From Nothophaeocryptopus gaeumannii (Eukaryota; Ascomycota; Dothideomycetes; Mycosphaerellales; Mycosphaerellaceae), in contig JASISA010000026.1 of assembly GCA_031771865.1 (NCBI GenBank), forward strand, positions 1,922,001 to 1,986,000: a DNA stretch of 64,000 bases. Reading direction: 5' to 3'. The position numbers were made by a program, and so were the translations under genes. The notes below the pieces were generated by a model. That model did no database searches. It was not told where the DNA came from and worked only from the letters and a program-made list of their open reading frames with translations. Below, in pieces: positions 43,101-53,023 of this stretch. Each line of letters begins with the position of its first letter. Positions within the stretch are counted from its first letter, which is position 1.

Positions 43101-43279
43101 AGGATCTGCAGGGTTATGATGATTATTTGGCTATGGAGGGTATTGGGCCTAATGCGCTGACGGTGGCCGAGGGGGATTTTGGGAAGAAGAGGTATAAGGC
43201 GTACAGGCAGTGGTTGATTAGGGGGAAGAGTTTGTTCAAGCAGAGCAAGGTTGATCCGGAGTATGTGCAGGGCAGTTGA
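40193..43279 (+). CDS. FIG4: SAC-domain phosphoinositide phosphatase, Fig4 type
   Basis: One uninterrupted exon of 1,028 codons. The SAC domain spans about residues 125-640 (FILYETAARYWITGSD, YSYDITHSLQQN, IIGRRSRFFAGARFLKRG) and holds the catalytic CX5RT motif at C565 in RTNCIDCLDRTNAAQF. The phrase DYTIN-like changes and the long C-terminal region (YWRECYRPHVLSSLVKVYPL, acidic and Pro-rich stretches) fit Fig4 rather than Sac1, as does the lack of C-terminal membrane helices. Fig4 removes the 5-phosphate from PI(3,5)P2 on vacuole and endosome membranes within the Fab1-Vac14 complex. The N-terminal 120 residues are a disordered Ser/Arg/Asp-rich extension. Confidence 0.9.
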   Translation: MDQGPVDAAPSNYSDFGDHRRSYSPEQDRSASRARSAFRGESLRKQATQKDQTNAENELRYVKSGTRLRSGSSDVSEQSLGDPPMYPRVGATAEELEGEVCVDDDEHLREDPSEAWKIKDDDSRPHRMHKFILYETAARYWITGSDITDKSYRLMRIDRNTAPGQITLFEDETVYTRQQMEDTLNAIQEGNKPYGVKMKYTFWGLLGFIRFTEAYYMLIVTKRKQVAMIGGHYVYQVEDTELVPLTTGASSSFLRDRNPEEARFLNILNNLDLSKAFYFSYSYDITHSLQQNITRQRQAMNEGRAVAAHEYNGMFVWNHYLLKPAVNALKHPYDWCVPIIHGFLDQAALDVFGRTVYVTIIGRRSRFFAGARFLKRGINDLGYVANDVETEQIVAEKLTTSFHAPGPKLFAGPTYTSYVHHRGSIPLYWTQDMGGVQPKPGIEINLFDPFYAPAALHFDHLFERYGCPIYVLNLVKQREKTHRESKLLWAFQDCLDYLNQSLPADKQIQYKAYDMARAAKTRNSDVIGGLEVIAKEIFEKTGFFHNGDGELLESQVQNGIARTNCIDCLDRTNAAQFVIGKHAFAQQLKAMGVISNDDIEYDTDAVNLFTAMFHDHGDNIAMQYGGSHLVNTMATYRKLSHWHSSSRDMVESFKRYYHNSFLDAQRQEAYNLFLGNYIWAQGQPMLWDLATDYYLHHSDPKAWLERNRRDYINWYTPEFLEPRIMPPKQFNPRIAEELRKRGVAAFDDYWRECYRPHVLSSLVKVYPLRMESTKRFLEGRVHMENKYDFSPFVRRADPKRFEADEKKPQRKGVKILDPHEASQEPSPEPEATHRPPTANNDAELPVSIMRETAYRPEPEKAREERPKPAVTTPATPEFKPADKAQMHLWTLNQFYNQSLNPHVSEEEESHYAFYVNHPLNLPLVITNDIPSDANIDYVEYVNKPSNIHDDFEDSEEEDGGMPFGRGVSEEDLQGYDDYLAMEGIGPNALTVAEGDFGKKRYKAYRQWLIRGKSLFKQSKVDPEYVQGS

Positions 43280-44140
43280 GTCGGTACATTCGAGGGGCGC
43301 TTGCATTGATCGTTGGACGTGGACTTGGGATAGACATTGGAAGCGTGGAGTTTGAGTGAACGGTACTTATTCCACCAGAATAGCTTGGAAAGATGATTTT
43401 GACCCAGGTGTACATCCTCCTTCCGCCCATCGTTGTTCTCCTTTTGCAACCAACCGCGTCAGGCGTAAATTCCGGATTACTTGAGGCTAGCTGTCAAGGA
43501 CAGCGGCATCGCACGAAACCTCTTGTAAAGCTCCTCTATACGGACTCCCCCAGCGTCTTGATTATAACAGTGCTTCTGCATTCTTATAGGTTTACTACCA
43601 TAGCTAACAATTTGTATCTCTAGTAAGTTATTGAATAGTGTGCGCACGAAGTCTAGTCGGCTCCTGGATGCGGTCCTTGTGAGCAACATGTACTGTTTTC
43701 CCAATGTCCGCACCTGCGATCTCCCGTCAGACGAGGCCAGGTGCATCGCATGCCATACCTGCTACTCCTCCCTCAAGATCCTTCGAGGCTTACCTAGATC
43801 TCGCTTGCATTCCTCTTGAAAATCTCATCATCATTGGTACCTTCTGCAACTGATCATTTCTGCCAGAAACCCTTTGTGCTGGGCCTCACACTAGAAATCG
43901 AGGGGTTGAAAAGCTATGCACCGAGGTGAGAGCCCGACTGACCTGAAGTCGACCATAAGTAGCAGTCTCCTTGTTGTCTTGACCGATGTTGGAAAGTGTT
44001 CGTGTTGCTTCTGTGGCCCTCGGAGAAAGCCATGCTTATTTCATAGCGCTGTCGAAGTCGAGAGCCACCTCGCCCAGGAGCTCGTCATTGGTCCATACTC
44101 CAATGGCTCTCGACACTTGTAGAAACTGTACTGGTATGTT
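43280..44140. other. Intergenic, no gene recognised
   Basis: The short frames on both strands have no family character. The region leads into a repeat cluster at 44.14 kb. Confidence 0.4.
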
Positions 44141-44706
44141 CTGACTCCAGAACACTATCCAAAATTGTCCAATGGAGTCAGGACTGCCTCCATTCAGGGC
44201 CCTCCGTAGTTTGTATCACACATGCGGTATACTCTAGAACGGGGTGCTGCCTCCATTGACCTGCCTCCATTGAGCAAAAAAATGTCCAAATTGTACCAAA
44301 TTCGAGCATGTTATAGAGCTCGCTCGTACAAACACATTTAGTATATGAAGTCACCGTAGAAAACGTCGCGGTCGAGTAGGAAAAATCGTCAAAGATTGTC
44401 GAGCGGTTTTGGAGTTCGCGCGTAGAAGCGGGCGCGATAGCAGGGGCAGGGGGGTACCCAGGACGACATAGATCCATGTAGGGAGTCACCGTAAAGAGCG
44501 TACGCGTAGGAGCGGTAAACATTCGTAGGAGCCCGTAACCCAAGCACCCGCATTAAAGAAGGTAACCCGTAGGAAGGTCCAACCCAAGCACCAGCCGACC
44601 AAGAGAGGGCCCCGCAACCCGTAAGAGAGCCCGTAACCCAAGCACCGGGTTGTTAGGAGAGGTAGTTTAACCCAAGCACCAGCCGACTATCCAAAATTGT
44701 CCAATG
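44141..44706. repeat. Complex repeat cluster between two 21-bp direct repeats
   Basis: The 21-mer beginning ACTATCCAAAATTGTCC occurs at 44154-44174 and 44686-44706. The first copy sits inside a hairpin with 9-bp arms CTGACTCCA / TGGAGTCAG (44141-44149 and 44173-44181). Between them are CTGCCTCCATT (three times), two related AGTCACCGTA units (about 44347 and 44481) and AACCCAAGCACC at 44537, 44581, 44635 and 44669. The second long repeat contains the ATG of the following kinase relic. It looks like a small non-coding mobile-element remnant or nested insertions. Confidence 0.7.
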
Positions 44707-45984
44707 CGTGCGACTGAGCAGCGCGCTGACCTGTCGCAGAAAGGCGCAGTCATGAGCACATCGAGCGCCAGTACAGGCAAGCCAAGTCCCCGGGAATCTG
44801 GATCGCCGAGCAGCAACTGTACGAGCGGGACGAGTACGACCGCTTCTTACGATGCCGCATTCCAGCATAACACATTCACGCCGACTACTCCTCATGAGAC
44901 CGACAGGGTGCTTCGGAAGCAGCCACAGCAACCGCCATCAACTGCATTTTCCTCGGGTGGTCAAACGTTGCCTGCAAGATCAAGCGGATATCCACAAATT
45001 GAGCCCTGGGAGTGCACTGTGACGGACTTCGTATTCAGCGATCGAAACACCGATTCAGAGCTGACAATCATATGCCACGGAAATCGCGTCCACATCACTA
45101 TCTCGGCCGAAAACCTGCAAAGATCCTTCGCTGTGCAGAGTCAGTACCTACACTTCCTCAAGGTAGCAGAGCTCTATGAACTCGACGGTCTGACAGTGGA
45201 TGACTTCTATGATTGGATCTTGGAGAGATGTGCGCCAAAACTCCACTTGCCTCGACCGTCTCATCATCAAACTCCAAGCCTCGAGGAATTCATTCGCCCA
45301 CCGACTTTCCACTACGCATTGTCTGCTACCGAAGACGGTACTTTAACTCTCATTTGCCAGAATACTATCCCAGTGGAGTACCTCTCATTTGGGGTTACAA
45401 TCGATGAGGAGCTTTGTTCCTCATGGACTTCGTTCCATCCATCCCAGGTCCAAATCTGTGCCGAGCCGCCGGGAGAAGAGCTGTCTCGACTCCACGGAAG
45501 GTTAAAACGAATGGAGACCAGATTCATTTCTTCAAACCCTACCGCTATTGTGATGCTAGTGTAGCAAAGCAAGAGCTGAAAAAGTACTTGCGGATCAGCG
45601 CCGCCTCCGGGCTAGAGGACTTGCTAATCTCACGACTTTCTGGCCTCGTAAGAGATGATTCGGGTACCGTCTTTGGGCTTCTTCTCTCCTACATCGATTC
45701 GAAGGCGCTGACACTCGGATGCGCGGTTAGGCCGGATACGCCACTATCTTCACGCAATCGATGGGCTCACCAAATCACCAATACATTGAACTCTCTGCAT
45801 GTAGCTGGCATCATTTGGGGTGATGCAAAACCAGACAACGTGCTCATCGACAGAAAGAGCGACGCTTGGCTTATTGATTTCGGAGGCAGTTACACTGAGG
45901 GGATGGGTGGAGCCGGAGTTGGCGGAAACTGTCAAGGGTGATTTGCAAGGCCTGTCCAGGATCTTGGAATATATTTTCCGGTAA
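44704..45984 (+). pseudogene. Fungal protein-kinase-like gene with two frameshifts
   Basis: The frame from ATG 44704 (or 44752) runs through a Ser/Thr-rich head, ELTIICHGNRVHITISAENL and HFLKVAELYELDGLTVDDFY. Near 45500 it must slip one base to continue as QIHFFKPYRYCDASVAKQEL and LHVAGIIWGDAKPDNVLIDR, then SDAWLIDFGGSYTEG, the catalytic-loop and DFG segments of a fungal kinase-like family (the usual HRD is WGD). Near 45900 an extra G must be skipped to reach WVEPELAETVKGDLQGLSRI and the natural stop at 45984. Neither slip can be an intron. An old or recently broken kinase. Sequencing error is possible for the G-run. Confidence 0.7.
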
Positions 45985-46568
45985 TTTTGGTATTGTGTCT
46001 CCAAACTGTACGAATAATGACCCCCGACAGTTCCCAAGGTCTACAGAGTCAGCTCTCGCTAACTGCAGTTCTAGCCGTGCAGCCCTCCTTCTCAGGCGCT
46101 TCGTGACTTCCGCCCACGCAAGGCAATCACACCCTCGGGCTGTTCGAAATCAGCCTGATTAGAGCTGACTAGTAATGCAGCTGCTTGCACTCCAACGCGC
46201 GAGGGGCCTGAAGAATGCAGTGAGATAAGTGGAGCCTAGCTCGGACAGCTCCAATTGCAATGTATTGATCTCGATGCTGCGAACAGTATCACGCATGGGA
46301 ATTGAACTCGGCGCTACGCTGCAGTTGATGCCTTGGTTTGGTTACATCCATCGAACGAGATTGGGATCGTTACTCTCCTGTGCAAGACAGCGAGACCTAG
46401 CCGCCGACTGTTACCGCCAGAATGCTGAAGTGTTTCGTTAACCGCTGCATTCGTTTCAGGCTCAACCAGTGCATATCGGGAATGTCGCAGCCAAAGGGCG
46501 ATATAAAGGAGCGTAGAATCAGCCTTGCCGTATGAACACAAGTCCTCTACTCCGACAGCCGAAACAAG
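45985..46568. other. Intergenic, no gene recognised
   Basis: Between the kinase relic and the small Cys-rich gene. Only short frames. Confidence 0.4.
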
Positions 46569-46883
46569 ATGTGTCATCGTATCTATCGCGAATACCGCTG
46601 CGGACATCGGCAATACGGCGAGACCGTCTACTGCGAATATGCCACCTACAGCTCAGCCACGCGGCGTAAGACAATGTGCCACAATAACGTGCGAACAACA
46701 GTAGCGATTTCCGACAACAACCTTTGTGGTCGGACCGACTGCTACCTTCGAGATCTCAAAGCTAAAGGATGGACATGTTGCCAATGTGGCGAAGCTAGGA
46801 ATAGGCTGGATGGTTGCTTAGGGCCGCCACGGGGTGGGCAGACATGCGAACATTTTGTCTGCACTCGCTGTCGCTATTCATAG
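46569..46883 (+). CDS. Small Cys/His-rich protein
   Basis: A 104-codon frame from ATG 46569 without signal peptide. Eleven cysteines and several histidines recur in pairs: MCHRIYREYRCGH, GRTDCYLRDL, GWTCCQCGEA, and a final CEHFVCTRC. The spacing resembles the small zinc-binding hypothetical proteins common in Pezizomycotina, beginning MCH and containing CGH and a GW.CC.C knuckle. A zinc-bound fold is likely, function unknown. A TATA-like ATATAAAGG sits about 70 bp upstream of the start. Confidence 0.6.
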   Translation: MCHRIYREYRCGHRQYGETVYCEYATYSSATRRKTMCHNNVRTTVAISDNNLCGRTDCYLRDLKAKGWTCCQCGEARNRLDGCLGPPRGGQTCEHFVCTRCRYS

Positions 46884-47835
46884 CCTTGTGACGATATCGG
46901 TACCGTGAGTGCATTGGAAGTGCCTGCAGAGACTCGCGTCTTCCAACACTCACATTCGAAGCAGGAGAACGATACAAGCCTCCCGGCCACTTCGAGCCAA
47001 CCGATCCGGTGAGAGAGCCTGCCTCTGCCGAACGGATCTCGAAAAGGACATCAAATGCGGAGGACGAGATGGAGATGGCGATAGTGAGAAAGGGCCACGG
47101 GAAGAACCTGGTCGATGGCCGAAATGATTTGCCAGCTTGCTGCCTATGCACAGCAGTATTGCCTCGCTTATTTTAGTATTTCGCTTGCCGGCACAATCGT
47201 TAGACTAGCCTACAATACTAAAAGAGACAGGGCAGTGCGACCTCGGTTGGCTTGCTTTTGTAGTCTGTCCACGTCAATGCTCCTCTGGCCTTCGTGTTGA
47301 ATTAAAGGGTACTCTGGCAAAGGCACCTTGTCTGCATACCCATATCGCGAGAGTAAACCCTCGCGAAGGCATGTGCTCGAATGCAATGGATGCTGTTGAG
47401 AAGTCACTATAGCTACCCTTCATTAGGCCGATGTCGAAACGGACGTTTGATTGGTCGGCCACGACGCGACATAAGCTCAGTCACATGCTCCAATGGAGTC
47501 ACGACGTAGACGTAGCAGGTCGACCTCCTAGCAGTCCATAAGAGTGGTCGAATGTTGGGCCTTGGCTCTCGCTTTCCGGCGGGATGGTGTTAAGCTCAGT
47601 ACCAACAAGACTACATCACACAAACCAGCAGCAGCGGCGTGACACGGTACTGGTTGTAAGTCCTCCTCCTCCTCCTCCAAGTCTATGCCGCTTTGCAAAA
47701 CGGCAGGCCTCATTCAAATCGTGTGTTCTGGGAAACCTGCTGAATGCATTCTAGCCAGCCCACGTTCACTAGCACGCTCACTGAGGTGGTCGATCTCGGC
47801 CCCAACCAAGATGTCATCCTGGACTACAACTGCTT
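46884..47835. other. Intergenic plus lost 3' part of the permease
   Basis: No gene recognised on either strand. On minus, where the permease C-terminal half should lie (below 47836), translation gives no transporter-like sequence. Confidence 0.45.
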
Positions 47836-48867
47836 TTACATGAGGGACATATGCAAGAACGAGAGTGTGCCCAGCGCCACATTGCCAAGACAGGACCACC
47901 ACATGCATCTCGGCACTATTAGTGATGCATCTCCAACTTCCTCAGAGATGTGGACGACTGAGTCTGATCCAAAGTTGTAGTACATGACATAGACCTGCGA
48001 GATCAGGAAGGCGGTACCCATATTCGAGTATCCGCTGCTGTTCTGAAAGTCCAAGAAGACATCGCTGGCGCTGTTCTTCGGGCACAAGACTAGTAAAGGA
48101 ATCATTACGACCAGAAAGCACGCAAGATGCCCGACTAAGCAAGCTGTCTCCAGTGTAGACAAGAAAGACGCTCCCCAGGTATTGAAGAAGATCGTGATTA
48201 TCGTGAAAGCCAGCATAATTAAGAAGTACTGCCAATTGGTGAAAGTGCACTCGGAACGAGTGACCTGGATCATGGCTTCAATCTGGGTCGTCACCACGAA
48301 AGTGCTGCTGGCGACTGAAGCAAGCCATCCGAGGGTCGGCATCCATCCAGAGGCATAAGAGAGGATCTTCTGGTACTCTGGGAGTGCAAATTCGCTGACC
48401 CACTAAAGACTACGTTAGCAATTTCCAGACGCGCAGAGTGGCCTACGATGCCCACATGATATTGCCCGCCAGCAGTCGGTGCCATTGAAGCCATCTCTGC
48501 CAAGCTAGCCACAATGGTGGCGTAGCATGTTACTGTCATGATGAAGCACCTGTGCAAGAAGACATCCATCAGCACAAACACCACACATTACTGCAATCTG
48601 ATGGAATCCTGCTTACCAGAACAGCCCAGCATACCCACCATTCGAGAAGCCAACCGACAGCGACACCAGGACGAACTCCCACGATGCCATATATACTGAC
48701 ACGAAGCCCAGAGCGCTCAGGAAGCCGAAACTGCGGGTGAACTCCTGCGTCTTTCCCATGCGCAGCATGTCCCGGCGATCGTGGGCAGTGTCACCCGAGA
48801 CACCGCCTTCATCCGCGCTGTCGACATCGTCGTAGACTGGCAAATCATGACCACGAGCAATGTTCAA
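47836..48867 (-). pseudogene. Amino-acid/GABA-type permease (APC), truncated at both ends
   Basis: Exons on minus (to 48617, 48549-48456, 48402-47836; introns of 67 and 53 bp, in phase) encode the first half of a fungal APC permease. Landmarks are RSFGFLSALGFVSVYMASWE, EMASMAPTAGGQYHWVSEFA, a run of helices (FLIMLAFTIITIFFNTWG) and VYVMYYNFGSDSVVHISEEV. It stops at 47836 after about six helices, while the family has about twelve. The open frame has no ATG in front of the first helix. Both ends therefore seem lost, though a missed upstream exon is possible. Not expected to transport. Confidence 0.7.
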
Positions 48868-50830
48868 AACTCTGCGTGTAGATGGCGCCTCGTCGACGCC
48901 TCGATGGGAGTGACCGATTTAATAGCATTGCAGTTAAGGCGATAAGCATCAAGTCGATTGTCTGATACAAGCCATTTCCGAATGAAAGTCCGGCGTGCTC
49001 CAATTGGAGGAGATGGGCGAGTTCGGGTTAATCAAGAAATCCGGCCTTCCTTGAACTCGGCTGGTCCAGTTCACAGGTCCAGTATATAGGGCCAAGCTGG
49101 CAGTAGCGGCGGCGGCGGGAGATGCGAATCTCTCGTCTTGATCTTTTATATCCTTCGGCGTATATCATTAGCGGTCTGGCGCCGTTGACTCCCAGCTGTA
49201 ATGCGCATTCGCTGATAACGCTGCGGCGAAGTTTCACGTCTACTCACGCTTGCGTGTGCATCTCTAATGAGGGTAATCCTTTTAGGAGCTTTGTTGTTGT
49301 TGTTGGTCTTGTCGTTAGACGACATGTTGGCGATGTACGTACAAGTTTGACTTGATTACGTAACACGACAAGGTGGTTTCTCTTGTCGCGCAGCTAAAAA
49401 AGTAACGAGACTGTCGGCAACGAGTCTGCGCCTCGCAGACGTGACTGCAGAATCACTCCACATAACTTATGCCCTTGCGCGTCAGCTCGTGGTACGGGTC
49501 AAGAAGAAAGAAGCAAGGACAAGGCAACGCAGCTGCAGCGCCATGACGCTGTCGGAGGCAAGCATGTGGTTAGTGCCAGCTATCAATACAAGATGGACAA
49601 CCTTCGGAACACCCACGACGCGCCCACCCAAAGCCTTGCGGCTGGCATCAGAGAGCCTGATGAGCAAGAGCCTTTGCCACCAAGCAAGCCACGCTACGAC
49701 CCTGTTCGAAGCTCACAGCAGTGGCCATTTCAAGAGACGACCACGAATGAGCTGAAGGATTGCGCTCGCAGTATTGGACACGCAGCATGTGCATTCCTTG
49801 CCAGGTAAAGTCGCATCGGACAGGGGAAATAGCTTCAGTGATGCATACTTTACTTTCAGAGTATCATCCTGGAACTAAGACGGCGGCGCCGAGAACGGTG
49901 CATGCTCTCATTGCAATGACCACACCGGCGTAGATGATGGTTCTTGACTCAAAGCTGTGAAGCTGCAAAGGCTTCAGACAGGCGGAAGAGGCGGCTTCTT
50001 CTGCAACAGCGACGCTCGGGAACGCTAGAGGCTGTTGAGCAACACATATGAAGCTACTCATAGTGAAGGTGGCATTTTTGTGCCCAAACTTTCCGAGGCA
50101 TGTCGAGAATTGAAGCTTCGATGTTCGCCGGTGAAAAGCTCCCGAGATCTCGCCGCCGGCTGAATTGAACATCAACTTGACGAACGTCCTACAGAATACA
50201 AGGTGCATGTATGCGCATCCTCTCACGTCGACTCCTGTCCGAGTCGAAGATTTTGCCAGAACATGCATCGTGCTGAAGCCGATAGCAGCAGCAATCAACC
50301 TCCTTGGTAACACTAGCCAGGAGAGGCACATGTTCTTACTGTTCTACCTGCTCTACCTGTTCTCGACTACGAATCAACTGCCACTAGAGTCGAAGTCAGT
50401 CTCATTGAGGAGAAAAGCGCATCACGAAACAGGGCTCTACCTTGCAAGCAGGCCTAACATAAACATTGACCAAGCTACGCACACGTCGAAAAGACGAAGA
50501 TTCAGCTCCGCAACTTGTTTCAGACTTCATAATCAACCGTTTTCCGTCGATTGCGAACGACAGTCTATGAAAGAAGAAATATCTGCTACAAACCTTCGAC
50601 CCGAAGAGCGACGGCATCAGTATACACCATTGTGACCCTACCTCTTTCTTCGGGAGGCCCAAGATTGAAGTTATATCTCCTCTCCACTTCCTCTTCTTCT
50701 TACAAAGATTGTCTTATTGCGCGTGTGTGTCACAGTCACTCATCTCGTTTGCCTATTTACTACGGGCTGTTGAAAGAGCACAGCAGACCGCGATGCGCCT
50801 GTCGAAGAAGCTTTTGGGGGAAAAATCTCT
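48868..50830. other. Gene-poor region
   Basis: Many short ORFs on both strands with no family features. The only candidate is a 72-codon frame from ATG 49592 (MDNLRNTHDAPTQSLAAGIR) ending at a GTAAAG donor-like site, which may be a stray first exon. Nothing else supported. Confidence 0.4.
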
Positions 50831-50837
50831 TAGCCTA

Positions 50838-51222
50838 GCAACTTCCTGTAGTAAAGGCTTACGGTCACGGTTCGCTCGATAAGCAGAGTCACTACCAAGA
50901 CAGCCCTCTACGACACCTCCATGACCCAGCTCGAAGGCTAAAGTATGATGGCGCAGCCTGCGCAGCCATAATGCTCTCAACATCCAGACCGAGGGATCTC
51001 GTCTTCGCCCACCACCTTCCTGCGTTCAAGGCTTACGGTCAGGATGGGTCGAAGAGGAGACTCGCTAGCCGCGCAACTTTCTGTAAGTACGGTATAAATA
51101 CAATGATACTACACAAGCTCAAATAAAAGAAACCCCAAAAACCAGACCCAAGTCTCCTTTTCGCCCATCACCTTCCTGCATTGAAGTCTTACGGTCAGGA
51201 TGGGTTGAAGAGGAGAGCGACC
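50838..51222. repeat. Diverged direct repeats around CTTACGGTCAGGATGGG
   Basis: Two 65-bp units (about 50999-51064 and 51153-51219) share CCTTCCTGC, CTTACGGTCAGGATGGGT and GAAGAGGAGA. They differ partly by C/T or G/A transitions. A third, shorter relative (AAAGGCTTACGGTCACGG) lies near 50852. Confidence 0.7.
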
Positions 51223-53023
51223 GCCCAAGCCACGCTATGAGTACAATACAAGTACAGTAATGTACAATTAATGTACAAATCCAGGGCAAATGCATGTCGC
51301 GTCCGGCGCGACAGGTTCCAGAAATCGGTCCTAAAAAGTCCAGGTCGGAGATACCTCCCAAGCTGTCCAACACCCCAAAGCACCACAACGAACAAGAACA
51401 GGCCGCACAATCTTCCAACCAAGCTCTCTCAATCGTCGCCAGCTGCAGACTGACGGCCGGAAGTGAAAGCCAAGCTGTGCCAGTTCTCTTCGTAGAGAGA
51501 CTGACCGATCGCATCCCGTTTCTGCTCGCTAACGTGGAAGTCTGAAATGAAGGTCGCCGAGGCTCGCGGACATCGTGATGGAACGGGGAGACGAAGAGAA
51601 AAGGTGGAAAGAAGGGAGAAGGGCGAAGTAGATGCGGGTGGACAGTGTCAATTGTACTACAACATGGGTAGCATATACACCCAGGGCACATCCAAATGTT
51701 CCTGTACTCACCGAAAGGGGCATTCATTATGCAGGCGCTGCAGCAGCGCCGGAGAGAGTATGCGTGATGTAGTTCCTGGACCTGTCTCGCGAAAGAAGTG
51801 CACCTCAACCGCTACTCATCACAAGGAGCCGACGGGAAGATCGCGCAGTAAGAGGGCGCCGAAAGTGAGGATACTGACTCGATACACTGGGATGTCCATG
51901 CCAGCGCAGTGCAGTGATATGCTTTGTCGTCGTTATGTCTTCCCGAATGGTGTCCGCACACGAGCTGGAGCGCGGCAAGCCGACAAGCACACCCATGTAC
52001 CGCGGTACCGTAAGAAGCAAGGCTTGAAAGGGCCGTGCTTCCTCCTCACCACCACCTGCTCCTCCTCCACCTCCAAACACCACAGTAACCTCCACCTCCA
52101 ACTCCAATATCTCATTTTCGTTGCCCTTCACCTCATCGCCGCCAATCCACGGTCGTCGCTCTCTCGCTGTCGCTGCTGCTCCTCTCCTCATCGAATCGAA
52201 CCCAACGACATCGTCCGCGATCCGTCCCAGTGCCCGCCAAGCCGCGCGGGATTCAGAAACATGAGGTCTCAGATGAGCGTACGGTGAAGGCGCGCTCCAC
52301 TGTCTGCCAGCTGTCTGCCAGACGGTCTCCAGGGCAAAAGATGGGAACACCGCTCGAGCGGGCGCTACGGCGCGTGCGCGCTCAATGTCATACTCCCTCT
52401 GTTGCAAGCACGGCAGCTGTGGACGCCGGCTTGGCCATCGAGGGTGAGCTGGACACTCCCAGAAGGTATTCGCCCGCTGCCTGAGAGGCCATGCTCTGCG
52501 GCACATCCAGCCCATGGATTCCGTGCGTGGCCTCTGAAGGCCCTGTCGCCGATGCATTCACACCGCGGGAAAGGGCATGCTTCCTGGTATCTTCGCTGGC
52601 TTGGCTATACTTTCTGCTGGCTCTCTCTCGCTGCGACGCACCCAGTCATGAAATCCGTGGGCTCTGAGATTCCATTTGCCGATGCCTCTGCGCAACGGAA
52701 CAGGGCATGCTTCCTGGTATTGTTCGCGCTGGCGCTTCCCTCTGCTATCTATCGCAATGACACAGCGCCACGTATTCGCACCCACTGCCCCAAGGGTGCA
52801 GTCCTCGGTGCTTAAGCAGGACGGACAGGATCATTGCATGCTTCCTGTCTTAATTCCAGGCTTGCGGTGCTCTCTGCCAGTTGTCGCCATTCGGGAAGGC
52901 AACGGTAAGTACCTGGTCTGTGGCTTTCGTCGTCCCTGTCGACGTCTCTCTCAACAGCACTCCTGCCCTGCGCGACAGATTTGTGTCTTCAACAGTCTTC
53001 ACACCCTTTCCCTCCTCAGCGTC
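51223..53023. other. Gene-poor region with a short interspersed repeat
   Basis: Long overlapping ORFs on minus (51119-51808 and 51805-52557) are Arg/Ser/Pro-rich and look like GC-driven artefacts. A GGCATGCTTCCTGGTAT unit occurs at about 52575 and 52707, with a related GCATGCTTCCTGT at 52837. The last 150 bp are the leader of the next gene. Confidence 0.45.

Noticed and set aside
45480..45560. Intron explanation for the kinase frame change
   Set aside because: No GT...AG pair of workable length keeps both flanking conserved segments.
49864..50331. 155-codon minus ORF with some hydrophobic stretches
   Set aside because: No transporter or receptor motifs, and the plus strand is also open here. 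Judged chance.
51119..52557. Two long overlapping minus ORFs (229 and 250 codons)
   Set aside because: Composition follows the GC-rich or repetitive DNA. No domain, no sensible splice context, and opposite frames are equally open.
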